A stretch of DNA of 64,000 nucleotides from Thermoflexaceae bacterium (GTDB taxonomy: Bacteria; Chloroflexota; Dehalococcoidia; Tepidiformales; Tepidiformaceae), in the NCBI GenBank assembly GCA_015075555.1, contig JABTUD010000001.1:806001-870000 (forward strand). The letters run 5' to 3'. Positions within the stretch are counted from its first letter, which is position 1, and the number at the start of each line of letters is the position of its first letter. Under the pieces are notes generated by a model that was given only the letters and a program-made list of their open reading frames with translations, was not told the DNA's origin and did not search any database. Made by a program: the position numbers and the translations under genes. This document shows, one piece after another, positions 26,356 to 34,760 of the stretch.

Positions 26356-26909
26356 CTGATCAGCGTGAAATCTTCGTGTCGGTGGATGTCGAGACCGCAG
26401 GTCCGATTCCTGGCGAATACAGCTTGCTTGCGATCGGGGCGTGTGCCGTGTACGAGCCACGCCTGACTTTCTCGTCAGAGCTCAAACCTATCAACCGCAA
26501 CGCCGATCCGAAGGCGCTTGAGGTTACCGGCTTGTCTCTCGATCACCTGGAGCGTACCGGCCTACCTCCGGCAGACGCTATGAGGAGCTTCGCCCGCTGG
26601 CTTGATTCGCTTCGGGAGGGCGACGGGCTCTTGGTGTTTGTGGGGTTCAACGCACCGTTCGACTGGTCGTTTGTGAACTACTACTTCCATACGTTCCATG
26701 GATCGAATCCATTCGGGTTCGCCGCACTCGACATCAAGTCCTACTACATGGGGCAGTCGAATACAACATGGTCCGAAACCACATCCAGCAAGATGGCGGC
26801 GATCCTTAGACCTCAAACGGTCGGGGATCACGACCCGCTACATGATGCGATCTATCAGGCTGAGCTGTTCCGACTTGTGCGGCAGCGTGTACGAGGCCAC
26901 CAGGAGTAG
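26352..26909 (+). CDS. DEDDh 3'-5' exonuclease (Cap18-like CBASS accessory)
   Basis: A 185-residue DnaQ-type exonuclease: [19 protein letters not shown] (catalytic D and E near residues 11-13), [17 protein letters not shown] (second Asp, near 99) and [15 protein letters not shown] (catalytic His and Asp near residues 160-165). It overlaps the effector gene (ATGA), so it belongs to the CBASS operon, where 3'-5' exonucleases (Cap18) are known accessory proteins thought to degrade the signal or phage nucleic acid. Confidence 0.8.
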   Translation: MTDQREIFVSVDVETAGPIPGEYSLLAIGACAVYEPRLTFSSELKPINRNADPKALEVTGLSLDHLERTGLPPADAMRSFARWLDSLREGDGLLVFVGFNAPFDWSFVNYYFHTFHGSNPFGFAALDIKSYYMGQSNTTWSETTSSKMAAILRPQTVGDHDPLHDAIYQAELFRLVRQRVRGHQE

Positions 26910-26987
26910 CGGCCTCCGCTAAATGCACGCTCTGCCTGGCTCCCAAATGCAAACCGGGCGAAGGAGTGTGCCCTACATTGGCGGTGA

Positions 26988-27434
26988 CTAGCGCCGTCGA
27001 ATTTTGGAAAGCTCCCGAGCAAGGATGATCCAGTCTGGCCCATCAGGATCTGGAGTAACTCGACCGGTCTCGACATCCTCAGCGACCGCCGCGATCGACG
27101 AAATGAGGTCGTGGTCGATCTCCATGCTGCCATCAAACTGCAGGTTCAGCTCGTCGCCGAGCAACCTCGCGATCGCTGTAAGGGGAACCACGACGCGGCC
27201 GCCGACACGCACCACTCGCAGGTCGCCACGCGCGATCGCGTTCCGAACTGCGGTGTGGCCCACGCCGAGCATCCGCGCTACCTCCGGCACCGAATAGGCC
27301 CTTCGCTGGAGCGGCGGCAACGTTCGAAGGCGATCCACTGTCCGGCTTGCGACACTTTCCGACAGGTCGTCCCAGAACTGAGCATCATTCCGAATCTCCC
27401 GAGCCGTGAGCCGGGCAAAGTCTCTGACGTTCAT
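26988..27434 (-). CDS. Excisionase-like HTH protein
   Basis: A 148-residue protein with an excisionase/HTH_17 domain at residues 48-90 (YSVPEVARMLGVGHTAVRNAIARGDLRVVRVGGRVVVPLTAI). ATG 27434 has AGGAG 6 nt upstream. It faces the CBASS genes and is separated from the helicase operon by a terminator, so it may regulate or direct excision of the second element. N- and C-terminal flanks are unrecognised. Confidence 0.65.
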   Translation of the reverse strand: MNVRDFARLTAREIRNDAQFWDDLSESVASRTVDRLRTLPPLQRRAYSVPEVARMLGVGHTAVRNAIARGDLRVVRVGGRVVVPLTAIARLLGDELNLQFDGSMEIDHDLISSIAAVAEDVETGRVTPDPDGPDWIILARELSKIRRR

Positions 27435-27504
27435 GGCTTACTCCTATGCAGCCAAGAGATGTGGTGACTCTAGCGGCGACACCGTTGGGCACCGCTTCAG
27501 GCAC

Positions 27505-27545
27505 AAAAAAAAGAGCCCTGTCCCATCAGCCTGCGCGGGGCAGGG
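27505..27545 (-). terminator. Intrinsic terminator of helicase/methylase operon
   Basis: On the minus strand CCCTGCCCC and GGGACAGGG form a stem (one G-U pair) with a 12-nt loop, followed by CTC and eight T residues. It lies 27 nt beyond the helicase stop, a textbook rho-independent terminator. Confidence 0.85.
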
Positions 27546-27571
27546 AGGATCTGTCTCCCTGCCCCGGAACG

Positions 27572-29731
27572 CTAGAACAGCCGCAGTTGCTGACCAGTCG
27601 CATCCACCTCCTTGAATCGCAGGACCTCTGCAGGCGCCGGCCGCACGCTCGGACCGTCCCGAGGGAGAGCGTCGTGGGACTCGACCTCAGAGGACACACT
27701 TTCGTCCTGGTCGAGCGATGCGTCCTGAGCCCGCTCCGACTCACGCATTCCGGCGAACAGCCCCTCCAGGGACTCTTCGCTCGACTCCACCCGCTCGGTC
27801 AGGCTGCGGGCGAGTGCCATAAGCAGGTCTTCGCCGTCATCGCCGAATGAAGCGAGACCATCGTCGCCAAGCTCACCTTCGACCGCGAGCGAAGCCTTCA
27901 GCTTCTTCGCGACTAGCGTGAGCGCCTGGGCCTGGAGCGTTGCCCGGTAGGCGAGGTACACGACGCGCACCGGGCGGCGCTGTCCGATGCGCCAAGAGCG
28001 GCGGCTAGCCTGGCGCATCGTGTAGACCGAGTACTCGACTTCCTGCCAGACGATGGTCGGGAAGTCGATAAGGTCCAGACCCGTCTGCACGAGCCTGGGA
28101 TGAACCAGCAGGATGTCGAGGCCTCCCTTCACCCGCTGTGCAACCCACTCCTCCCGGCGTTCGGGCGGGACCGTGTCGGCCTTGAGGTTGGCCACGCGGT
28201 GGCCAGCCTCCTGAAGCACCGACTCGAGCCGGGCGCTGATGTCACGACTCGCCGTGTGCGTGATGTACACCAGCACCCGCCGGCCTTCGCGCTTCTCGGT
28301 CTCGACGAGATCGAGCAACGCCTGTTCCTTGGGGTAACGGTTTGCTTCGGTCAGCGGCGGTACCGCCGCGATTACGGCGCCGCTTCCCGGGTCGATGACC
28401 TGCTCACCTTTGGTGCAGGCGTCGGGATACGCCAAAAGCGATTGGAGGTAGGTCCCGAGCAACCGCTTCGAGCCCTTGGCGAGCGCCTCATGGACGGCGG
28501 CTTCGAGCTGTGACGCGAGCTGCTGATAGTACGCAGCCTGCGATGGTTCATCTGGTGAGTCCGACATCGCCAGCCCGACGAGGCGCACTTCCTCCGTGTA
28601 CTCGGGTAGCCCGGACGCGACATCGGCGAGCCGGAGGAAGGCCGTATTGCCGATGAGATGGAACAACACGGCCGGCGAAACTCCCGGCTTCTCAACCACG
28701 CGCGTCCGGTAGCCCCTCCGGCGGCTCGAACGGCCGTCCTCGTAGGCGTCGTCCTCTCCGGCCTTGCGGCTGATGCGCTCGACGATGCCGTAACGGGAAA
28801 CCCACTTCGCTTCGTCGGTGTAGCCAAACTCCTCCCTCACTGCCGGCGAGAACCGCCAGAGTAGATAGAAGAGGGTCGAGGAATAGCCGCCCATCAGGGT
28901 GCCAGTGAGCGTGAGGACGGCTTTGCAGGCTTCGGCGAGCGTGCCCGCCGCCAGGCCCTGGGCGGAGCCGCGTGCCTTGTATTCATGCTGCTCGTCGATG
29001 AGCAGGAGGTCGAAGTACCCGCGCATACGCCGGGCGATGTAGTCGGCCAGCGGGTAGCGGCGGGGACCGCGACAGTCTGCCTGCCACAGCGGCCCGTGGC
29101 AGAGCTCGCAAGTGTGCTTCTTCCGTCCAAGGTCTGCCTCCTCCAGTGGTAGACCCTCGTCATCGACGACGGGCGAGAAGCACGCCGGGCAACAGGCAAT
29201 GGCAATCACCCCGCCGAGTTCATCGCGAGCAGCTGCGCTTCCCGCGACAACATGACGCGTCGCGACCGCAGGCTTCCAGCGGAAGGAGAGTTTCGCCTGC
29301 TCGCGCGAGAGGATGACGAAGAGGGGCCAACCGCCGGCGTGGCGGACCCTCTCCAGGTCACTGATCGTGCGGACGATGATCGCGTTGGCGCTCGGCACCG
29401 TCGCTTTCACCTCGCGCTGCCACTTCCGCACGAGGTGGGGAGGGCAGAGGACCAGCACACGCTTGAAACCGGCGAGCGTGGCGGCCGCGGTCGCGATCGT
29501 GGTCTTGCCGGTGCCCATCTCGCCGACGAGGTTGGTGGCGCGGTGGGTTTGCAGGGAGAGCGCGCAGGCACGAATCACGTCAGCCTGAGCGCCCATCGGG
29601 CGGCGGCCCAGCCGCCGCAGGTCGAAACCCAGCTCCTCCCGGCTGGTGGCCGAGTAGATGGGCGGATAGGCCTTCAGGACGGCATCGGTGATGGCGCCCT
29701 GGAAGGCTTGGACGAACTGGGCGAGGTTCAG
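27572..29731 (-). CDS. SNF2-like DEAD-box helicase of mobile element
   Basis: A superfamily-2 helicase. Motifs: LVGEMGTGKTTIA (Walker A), VLVLCPPHLVRKW (motif Ia), LLLIDEQHEYK (Walker B DEQH), VLTLTGTLMGG (motif III), and in the second RecA domain VLVYITH, LDILLVHPRLVQTGLDL and RRSWRIGQRRPV. A zinc ribbon is inserted near residues 200-220 (CPACF ... CELCHG). The coding-like frame extends 45 codons 5' of the first ATG (29596), with conserved-looking text (LKAYPPIYSATSREELGFDL) and no ATG, GTG or TTG, so a CTG at 29731 overlapping the upstream TGA is taken as start (719 aa). The C-terminus ends QLRLF, a sliding-clamp-binding motif. Confidence 0.8.
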   Translation of the reverse strand: MNLAQFVQAFQGAITDAVLKAYPPIYSATSREELGFDLRRLGRRPMGAQADVIRACALSLQTHRATNLVGEMGTGKTTIATAAATLAGFKRVLVLCPPHLVRKWQREVKATVPSANAIIVRTISDLERVRHAGGWPLFVILSREQAKLSFRWKPAVATRHVVAGSAAARDELGGVIAIACCPACFSPVVDDEGLPLEEADLGRKKHTCELCHGPLWQADCRGPRRYPLADYIARRMRGYFDLLLIDEQHEYKARGSAQGLAAGTLAEACKAVLTLTGTLMGGYSSTLFYLLWRFSPAVREEFGYTDEAKWVSRYGIVERISRKAGEDDAYEDGRSSRRRGYRTRVVEKPGVSPAVLFHLIGNTAFLRLADVASGLPEYTEEVRLVGLAMSDSPDEPSQAAYYQQLASQLEAAVHEALAKGSKRLLGTYLQSLLAYPDACTKGEQVIDPGSGAVIAAVPPLTEANRYPKEQALLDLVETEKREGRRVLVYITHTASRDISARLESVLQEAGHRVANLKADTVPPERREEWVAQRVKGGLDILLVHPRLVQTGLDLIDFPTIVWQEVEYSVYTMRQASRRSWRIGQRRPVRVVYLAYRATLQAQALTLVAKKLKASLAVEGELGDDGLASFGDDGEDLLMALARSLTERVESSEESLEGLFAGMRESERAQDASLDQDESVSSEVESHDALPRDGPSVRPAPAEVLRFKEVDATGQQLRLF

Positions 29732-30780
29732 TTGGAGGGCTCCGTAAGCTGTCCGCCCTGCTGGATGTCCTCGAACTCTCCCGTCTCGAGGTCGAGCATC
29801 ACGACCGAAGTCCGGAGGAACTCGCGTTCGACCTCGACATCCGGGTCTGCCGACTCGACGGGTCGGCTCACCTTCGTGATCCGGCCCTTCACGAGCACCC
29901 GCCGGGTACCGTCGTCGATCATGACGTTGTCGAGGAACCCGGCGGCGATCAGGACGGCGAGGTGCCCACGCCGTAGCGGCATGAGGGGCCGTACGGGCCG
30001 CTCACCTGCCGGCCAGAATCGTTCGACCAGCGCGGTGTTCGTCCACAGCCCGCGCTCCCTGGCCTCAGCGGCCGCCGTCTCGGGCTCGAAGAACTGCGAC
30101 GCGAAGACGACCGGTCCGGCCGGCAACGCGGGCAGCTCGTAAATCGGCGCGGTACAGCCCGGCGATGGAAGCTCCGGCAGCGGACCAGTCGCCCATGCTT
30201 CGACCTGCGCCTGTGCATCAGCGGCGATCACCTGCGCCGCGCGCCTCCTCCCGAGCACCACGCACTGCCGAAAGGCGTCGTACTCGGGGTCCTGGAAGCG
30301 ATAGCAGCGCAGTCCTTCGTAGCGGGACGCGAGGTAACGGGCCGACTGTGCGAGCCGCCCCTGCGGGACGACGTAGATGAGCAGCCCGCCCGGGGCGAGC
30401 GCGCGGCTCATCGTCGTGAGGAAGCTGTGCTCCAGCCGCTTGCCACCGTCGTCCTGGTCATAGGGCGGGTTGAGCCAGAGGCAGGAGAAGGCCTCGTGTC
30501 CGAGCCGGACCGCGAAGGCGCTGCCGGCGATGAGATGATCCAGGATCCGCCGAGCCCCGGCGGCGCGGTGCTGCTCGAGCTCGATCCCGTAGGTCTCGCC
30601 GCCGCCGATGGCGTCGGCAAACTGCCGCAGCGCGTCGCCTGCACCGCAGCAGGGGTCCAGCAGCCGGACGACGCGGCGATGGGAGGATGGGGCGGGGCGG
30701 ACGAGCGCCGCCACGCGTTCGACGACCGAAGGCGGGGTCGGGTAGAACTGCGCCTTCGCGACGCCTTCAAGGCGACTCAT
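29728..30780 (-). CDS. Class I DNA methyltransferase (DUF6094-like)
   Basis: A 350-residue N6-adenine-type methyltransferase: AKAQFYPTPPSVVERVAAL, SAM-binding LLDPCCGAGDALRQFAD (near residue 41) and the catalytic NPPY in LWLNPPYDQDDG (near 103), then LAPGGLLIYVVPQGRL. This layout is that of DUF6094-type enzymes carried by mobile elements, which probably protect their DNA from host restriction. No cognate endonuclease is adjacent; the SNF2-type helicase overlaps its stop, so the two may act together. Confidence 0.8.
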   Translation of the reverse strand: MSRLEGVAKAQFYPTPPSVVERVAALVRPAPSSHRRVVRLLDPCCGAGDALRQFADAIGGGETYGIELEQHRAAGARRILDHLIAGSAFAVRLGHEAFSCLWLNPPYDQDDGGKRLEHSFLTTMSRALAPGGLLIYVVPQGRLAQSARYLASRYEGLRCYRFQDPEYDAFRQCVVLGRRRAAQVIAADAQAQVEAWATGPLPELPSPGCTAPIYELPALPAGPVVFASQFFEPETAAAEARERGLWTNTALVERFWPAGERPVRPLMPLRRGHLAVLIAAGFLDNVMIDDGTRRVLVKGRITKVSRPVESADPDVEVEREFLRTSVVMLDLETGEFEDIQQGGQLTEPSN

Positions 30781-30844
30781 ACCTTTTTGACCTCAGAGTT
30801 AAGTTGAACGTTCATTGGTGTTTCCTTTCCTCTCTTGGGCAACC

Positions 30845-30870
30845 AAAAGGGCGCCTCGACTGAGGCGCCC
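30845..30870 (-). terminator. Terminator after PIN/Phd operon
   Basis: GGGCGCCTC and GAGGCGCCC form a perfect 9-bp stem with a GACT loop; on the minus strand TTTT follows. It lies 40 nt after the PIN-domain gene stop. The symmetrical stem could also function on the plus strand, but no gene ends there. Confidence 0.75.
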
Positions 30871-30909
30871 CCCTTTCTCTCAGTGGCGAACCAGCTGCGG
30901 TACGGGTGA

Positions 30910-31416
30910 CTACTGGTCCTCCACCACGCTGGCCAGGTCCTCCCATCGCCGATCCCGGATGGTCTCCAGAGCTTCCGGCGACCACCCGAGCACGTCGCGC
31001 AGGAACACCGCCACCAGCATGATCCGCACGCGGGCGTTCAGGCGTTTTGCCGTAGCGTCCGGGGCTGTGAAGTCCCGATCGTTGGACACGAAGACGTCCG
31101 CACCGCCATCGAGCAAGGCGAGGGCGATAGGGACATCCTTCGCGCTTCGCACGAGGTCGAGGTTGGCCGTTACCCGCTCGCCAATCGGCATCGGCAATTC
31201 CTCGTAGCGAGAGCCAACAAGGAAGGCATCGAGCACGGCCTGCTGGGCCGGGAGCGGCAGGTGGCGGCGGGCCTCGACCACGACCTGCTCGGGCAGGACC
31301 AGATCGAACAGGCCACGTGTTGCGGCCCGCATGACCTCGAACGGCCAGCGGGGTAATCGAACCCCGGCGATGAGGACGTTCGCGTCGAGCGCCACGCGCA
31401 GGTTAGGCGGCCCCAT
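30910..31416 (-). CDS. PIN-domain toxin (VapC-like)
   Basis: A 168-residue PIN nuclease: VALDANVLIAG (first catalytic Asp, near residue 9), VVEARR (Glu near 45), and FVSNDRDF with DFTAPDATAK (later Asp, near 110). PIN toxins are RNases. It overlaps the 3' end of the Phd-type antitoxin gene by 14 nt, forming a toxin-antitoxin pair inside the element operon, likely an addiction module. The C-terminal region (FLRDVLGWSPEALETIRDRRW) is unfamiliar. Confidence 0.8.
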   Translation of the reverse strand: MGPPNLRVALDANVLIAGVRLPRWPFEVMRAATRGLFDLVLPEQVVVEARRHLPLPAQQAVLDAFLVGSRYEELPMPIGERVTANLDLVRSAKDVPIALALLDGGADVFVSNDRDFTAPDATAKRLNARVRIMLVAVFLRDVLGWSPEALETIRDRRWEDLASVVEDQ

Positions 31417-31708
31417 ACCGCTCGCGGTAGAGCGCTTCGCGCGTGCGTCTTACGGCCTCGACGATCTCCTCTTCGCTGGGCTCCGGGCCTTGAACCTCGC
31501 GCGCCGCCTGGGCGGCCAGGCGAGTGAACTCACCCGCCGCCCTCTCGCGGCGCACATGTTCCAGCGCGTCGAGGTCGTCGATGCTCACGACGGCGACAAA
31601 GGGCTGGCCCTGCTTTTCGACGATGACCGGCTCACCGGTATACCGCACACGGTCCGTCAGTTCGGCGAAATGCGACCGTGCCTCGCGCGAAGAAACGCGT
31701 CTGGTCAT
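31403..31708 (-). CDS. Phd/YefM-type antitoxin
   Basis: A 101-residue antitoxin: SSREARSHFAELTDRVRYTGEPVIVEKQGQPFVAVVSIDDLDALE, the Phd/YefM DNA-binding fold, then a charged C-terminal helix that would bind the PIN toxin. ATG 31708 has AAGGAG upstream; the longer frame to 32155 is a shadow. It overlaps the preceding unknown gene by 4 nt, linking the toxin-antitoxin pair to the element operon. Confidence 0.85.
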   Translation of the reverse strand: MTRRVSSREARSHFAELTDRVRYTGEPVIVEKQGQPFVAVVSIDDLDALEHVRRERAAGEFTRLAAQAAREVQGPEPSEEEIVEAVRRTREALYRERYGAA

Positions 31709-32544
31709 GGTTGAAGCTCCTTCCCCATCTGGCTGCGCACAGCCGCCGCGGGATGCGTGGTCTGCGTACCTGGCGTAACCAGTGTACACAAGTTGAGCCG
31801 GGTCTCGTCGTCGCGGACGAACCCGAACAGCCCCCTTCCTTCGAGCGGCGCGCACCAGTAGTGCCAGAACGTCCCGTCGGGATCGAGAAGCCCGACCGCG
31901 TGCGACTGCTTCGGTTCGCCGGAGTGGTCTTCCGGGTCGTGCTCCTCCCAGTGGTACACGCGGTCGTGCAGCGCGCCGCCGTGGCCGGGGCACGGCTCGC
32001 CGAAACCGGCTGCGAGGCGGTACTCCTGACCGACTTCGGGACGCCGCTTTCCAGGAGCTGGTCCGAGGCGATGGCAGTTCCCCGACGCGCAATGCACCCG
32101 CCCGGCGAGCAGCCGTACCCTCCGCCAGCCGTTCCGTTCGGCATCGACCCGCCATGCGGGCGGCCGCGTTTCGAGCTCGTGCGACCGCAGGTGCGCAACG
32201 AGCAGGTCAGGTCCGGTGCTCCCATAGGGATACAGTCGGAACCCTGACACCCATCCGCATGAGCATCTCCCGACCATGCGGCGCGTGGCCTTTCCGCGTT
32301 TCACCTCGTCCTCATGGGCCGCGGTAATGATCCAACGCCCCTGGGGATCGGTGAGCGAGAAACGGTAGGGCTCCACCTGCAGCGGGGAGTCGTCGCCGAT
32401 GGGCCTGGAGTCGTCGTGCGCAACCACGAGCGTGACGTGGTGCGAGAGGAGTGGATCTCCCTCTTCGGGGAGCTCTCGCGGCGCGGCGATGTCCGGCAGA
32501 TCGGCCACAGCCTCGCCGAAGAGGTCCAACTGCCTATCGGCCAC
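31705..32544 (-). CDS. Unknown protein with N-terminal QLDLF clamp motif
   Basis: A 279-residue protein not recognised. It starts (GTG) with DRQLDLFG, matching the QL(S/D)LF consensus by which proteins bind the DnaN sliding clamp. The middle has CSCGWVSGFRLYPYG and a Cys/His-rich stretch (VHCASGNCHRLG, PCPGHGGALHD), possibly metal-binding, followed by WHYWCAPLEGRGLFGF. The start overlaps the SprT-like gene by 11 nt and the stop overlaps the Phd gene by 4 nt. The longer frame to 32790 is mostly a shadow of the SprT-like gene. Confidence 0.65.
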   Translation of the reverse strand: MADRQLDLFGEAVADLPDIAAPRELPEEGDPLLSHHVTLVVAHDDSRPIGDDSPLQVEPYRFSLTDPQGRWIITAAHEDEVKRGKATRRMVGRCSCGWVSGFRLYPYGSTGPDLLVAHLRSHELETRPPAWRVDAERNGWRRVRLLAGRVHCASGNCHRLGPAPGKRRPEVGQEYRLAAGFGEPCPGHGGALHDRVYHWEEHDPEDHSGEPKQSHAVGLLDPDGTFWHYWCAPLEGRGLFGFVRDDETRLNLCTLVTPGTQTTHPAAAVRSQMGKELQP

Positions 32545-32917
32545 GTCGAGCTTTCGCTTCGGCCGGATGTCCGAGCGCCGTGACCGCCGCACGCCAGCGT
32601 TGCCCGTGGCCGCTGTTGGGCGCCAGCAGGTGGGCGTACTCGTGGGCGAGCAGGGCCGACGGCCGTCCCGTTGGGGTGACGACTCGCCCGGCCCTGGTGC
32701 CGAGGATGCAGATCCAGCCGAAGCGAGGATCGCGTGGATGGTTGTGGGCCTGCGCCCGCCGGCGAAACGCACCGCGCCGTGGCGTGCCAATCGCTTCGGC
32801 GCAACCGCCGACGCTGATCCCGGACACGGGAACGGCGCGTCGGCCAGCTGCGGCGGCCTTCATCCCGAGGGCCGCGACTGCCGCTCGATAGACGTCCGGG
32901 TCGAGGGGCTCGGCCAT
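32534..32917 (-). CDS. SprT-like zinc metallopeptidase domain protein
   Basis: A 127-residue protein with HEYAHLL (HExxH) near residue 93 and the third ligand in SGHGQRWRAAVTALG about ten residues on, the SprT/Wss1 gluzincin signature. GRVVTPTGRPSALLAHEYAH is the active-site helix. Alone it is shorter than host SprT; a similar peptidase half occurs in antirestriction ArdC proteins, so an antirestriction or DNA-protein cross-link role is possible. It overlaps the following gene. Confidence 0.65.
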   Translation of the reverse strand: MAEPLDPDVYRAAVAALGMKAAAAGRRAVPVSGISVGGCAEAIGTPRRGAFRRRAQAHNHPRDPRFGWICILGTRAGRVVTPTGRPSALLAHEYAHLLAPNSGHGQRWRAAVTALGHPAEAKARRGR

Positions 32918-32920
32918 CGT

Positions 32921-33508
32921 TCAGGCGGCCTTCGGTTGTACGTTCGCAACGCCGGTCGTTTCCACGACGAGCGAGCGTCGACGGACAGCGTCGCTGATGT
33001 CAGCTCGGAGCGCTTCCGGGTCGGGCCGGCAGTGGAACGCCTGCAGTCCGGCCGATTCGAGTTGCTGCACCTCTTCATTCTCCAGCCCACGCCGCCAGAG
33101 CCACTCCGCCCACGAGGGGTGCAGCGGCAAGTCGAGCCGGCGGGCCAGGAAGCGGAAGTGAAGCGGAGCCGCGTCGCCCTGCTCGCGGACGAGGAGGAGG
33201 AAGTCGAGGCGGTCGGTCGCGTAGGCGGCGATCTCGGGGATGAGCATGCCGTGGTAGGCCGAACCTGACGGCAGGCGCATTCCCGTGAAGCGCCAGGTCC
33301 CCCAGGCCTCCCGCGCGAGCGGCGTTGGTTCGCCACCCAACTCGGTGCTGCTGAGGAATCCTGCTTCGCCCTTGACGAGCCGCGCCCAGATCGCCCGCAC
33401 AGCCTGCTGGTGGCCGAGCATTGAGAGGAACCAGAGTTCACTCCCGCCACGGGCACAGCCGTCGACGGTCGCCGTGAAGCCTCCGGCCCTGATTGTCAGG
33501 AGGTCCAT
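32921..33508 (-). CDS. Unknown element protein
   Basis: A 195-residue soluble protein, not recognised. It has FTATVDGCARGGSELWFLSMLGHQQAVRAIWARLV near the N-terminus and RFLARRLDLPLHPSWAEWLWRRG near residue 135. ATG 33508 overlaps the upstream TGA (ATG/GTG cluster). It belongs to a run of co-directional overlapping genes, each shorter than 300 residues, which is typical of plasmid or ICE accessory operons. Confidence 0.6.
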   Translation of the reverse strand: MDLLTIRAGGFTATVDGCARGGSELWFLSMLGHQQAVRAIWARLVKGEAGFLSSTELGGEPTPLAREAWGTWRFTGMRLPSGSAYHGMLIPEIAAYATDRLDFLLLVREQGDAAPLHFRFLARRLDLPLHPSWAEWLWRRGLENEEVQQLESAGLQAFHCRPDPEALRADISDAVRRRSLVVETTGVANVQPKAA

Positions 33509-33705
33509 CACATGCCTCGCGGAGAGGTTGTCCGAGCGCCGCTTGTCGTGGCAGGTCGTGGTTCGCTGTCGTCCGCGTCCTCGATGAGGGGAAGCGTGAC
33601 AGGCAGCGCTGCGCTCTCCGGCGGTTCATAGCCGCAGCGGTCGCAGTAGCGCAGCTGGCCGTCCTCGGTCAGCCGGCGTTCGCAGCGCGGGCAGCAGCCG
33701 GACAT
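33508..33705 (-). CDS. Small zinc-ribbon protein
   Basis: A 65-residue protein with CPRCERRL and YCDRCGYEPPE, a four-cysteine zinc ribbon, followed by an acidic tail. The start chosen is the ATG before SGCCPRC; it lies within the 3' end of the upstream gene and its stop overlaps the next gene. Function unknown, probably nucleic-acid or protein binding. Confidence 0.55.
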   Translation of the reverse strand: MSGCCPRCERRLTEDGQLRYCDRCGYEPPESAALPVTLPLIEDADDSEPRPATTSGARTTSPRGM

Positions 33706-33932
33706 GCCTCGTCCCATTCCGAGATTGCGTAAGAACGGCGCTCGTCCCACTCGGCGCCTTCGTAGCGTTCGAGCAGTGATTCGGCTCCGTTGAGGTCGCT
33801 GGCGACTGCCGCCTCGAGCGCGCCGAGCGCCCAGTCCTCCACGGGCGACTGTGCCTCATAGAAGCTCGCTTCGTGGTCGACGCTACGGACGACCGCCAGA
33901 GCGGCACGGCGCAGCAATTCGTGTTCGTCCAT
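33669..33932 (-). CDS. Small unknown element protein
   Basis: An 87-residue helical protein starting at an ATG with AAGGAGG 8 nt upstream; the upstream extension to 33980 is therefore not used. It contains LLRRAALAVVRSVDHEASFYEAQSPVEDWALGALEAAV and is acidic overall. Its ATG overlaps the stop (TAATG) of the preceding gene. Confidence 0.55.
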   Translation of the reverse strand: MDEHELLRRAALAVVRSVDHEASFYEAQSPVEDWALGALEAAVASDLNGAESLLERYEGAEWDERRSYAISEWDEACPAAARAANAG

Positions 33933-34705
33933 TAGATCAACCTCCTTGTCGGTTGCCATGCGTGGGGGTCGTCCCGCCACGGGTTGCGTTCGCTCCGGGC
34001 CGCGTCCTCGTCGTGGGGATGCCAGTCCGGGTCAGGCAGGTAGCCGTGCCCGTCGGGGTTGGGGATGTACGGGTGGCTGAAGACCATGTGCTCGTCTGTG
34101 AGCACGTGCGACTTCTTCTGCCAGGTGACGAGCATCCCCTCGTAGCCCCAGCGGAACGGGTGGTCATGCGGAAGGGCGGTGTGCTCCCGGTAGCTGAGGG
34201 GCAGGCCGGGATGCGGACTGCGGTACGCGTCCAGAGGCACGACGCGGTAGACGCTCATGCCTCGCCGATCCCGGTCGATGGCCCGGCCGCTGCCGCCGCT
34301 GCAGACCCAGAGGGCGCCCAGGCGATTTGCGGGCTTTCGGATTGTGCCCTTCAGGGCGATGGTGTCGGCACAGTAGGGCGCCCATTCGCGCGGCGCATAG
34401 CGTTGCAAGTCAGGGCTGACGTCGTCGTCTCCATCGGCCTCGATGTCGCCATCGAGGTCAATACCGGATCCGTCCTCCCCCTCCAGGTCTTCGTCGAAAC
34501 GCTCGTCCGGCGCAGGTGGCGGTTGGTCGTCATCAAGGACGTAGAGCGGTTCCTCACCGGAGAGGTCGAGCCGATAGCCCTTGGGTGCATCGGCGCGCAT
34601 CTCCGGTGGTGTCCTGCCCTGCCAGCCGGGAACCGGCACTTCGCCCTCGTCCTGGAAGAGCGAGAGCTGACCGTCGAGGCTGGCGGGTGTCGGGTGGTTG
34701 GTCAC
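33932..34705 (-). CDS. Unknown acidic protein with N-terminal QLSLF clamp motif
   Basis: A 257-residue protein, not recognised. Residues 12-17 read GQLSLF, a match to the QL(S/D)LF sliding-clamp consensus. Residues about 55-105 form a very acidic low-complexity linker (LDDDQPP, EDLEGEDG, DIEADGDDD). The C-terminal part (WGYEGMLVTWQKKSHVLTDEHMVFSHPYIPN) is folded and rich in His and aromatic residues. GTG start; a single gene start with its stop overlapping the next ATG. The acidic stretch could mimic DNA, but that is speculation. Confidence 0.6.
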   Translation of the reverse strand: MTNHPTPASLDGQLSLFQDEGEVPVPGWQGRTPPEMRADAPKGYRLDLSGEEPLYVLDDDQPPPAPDERFDEDLEGEDGSGIDLDGDIEADGDDDVSPDLQRYAPREWAPYCADTIALKGTIRKPANRLGALWVCSGGSGRAIDRDRRGMSVYRVVPLDAYRSPHPGLPLSYREHTALPHDHPFRWGYEGMLVTWQKKSHVLTDEHMVFSHPYIPNPDGHGYLPDPDWHPHDEDAARSERNPWRDDPHAWQPTRRLI

Positions 34706-34760
34706 AGGTGTGCACGAGGAAGGAGCGGACCGAACTCTCGGGTTCGATCCGCTCCCTCGT

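Noticed and set aside
32399-33268. 289-aa plus-strand ORF opposite the SprT-like gene
   Set aside because: The minus strand has HEYAH and overlapping operon structure; the plus ORF has no motif or ribosome site.
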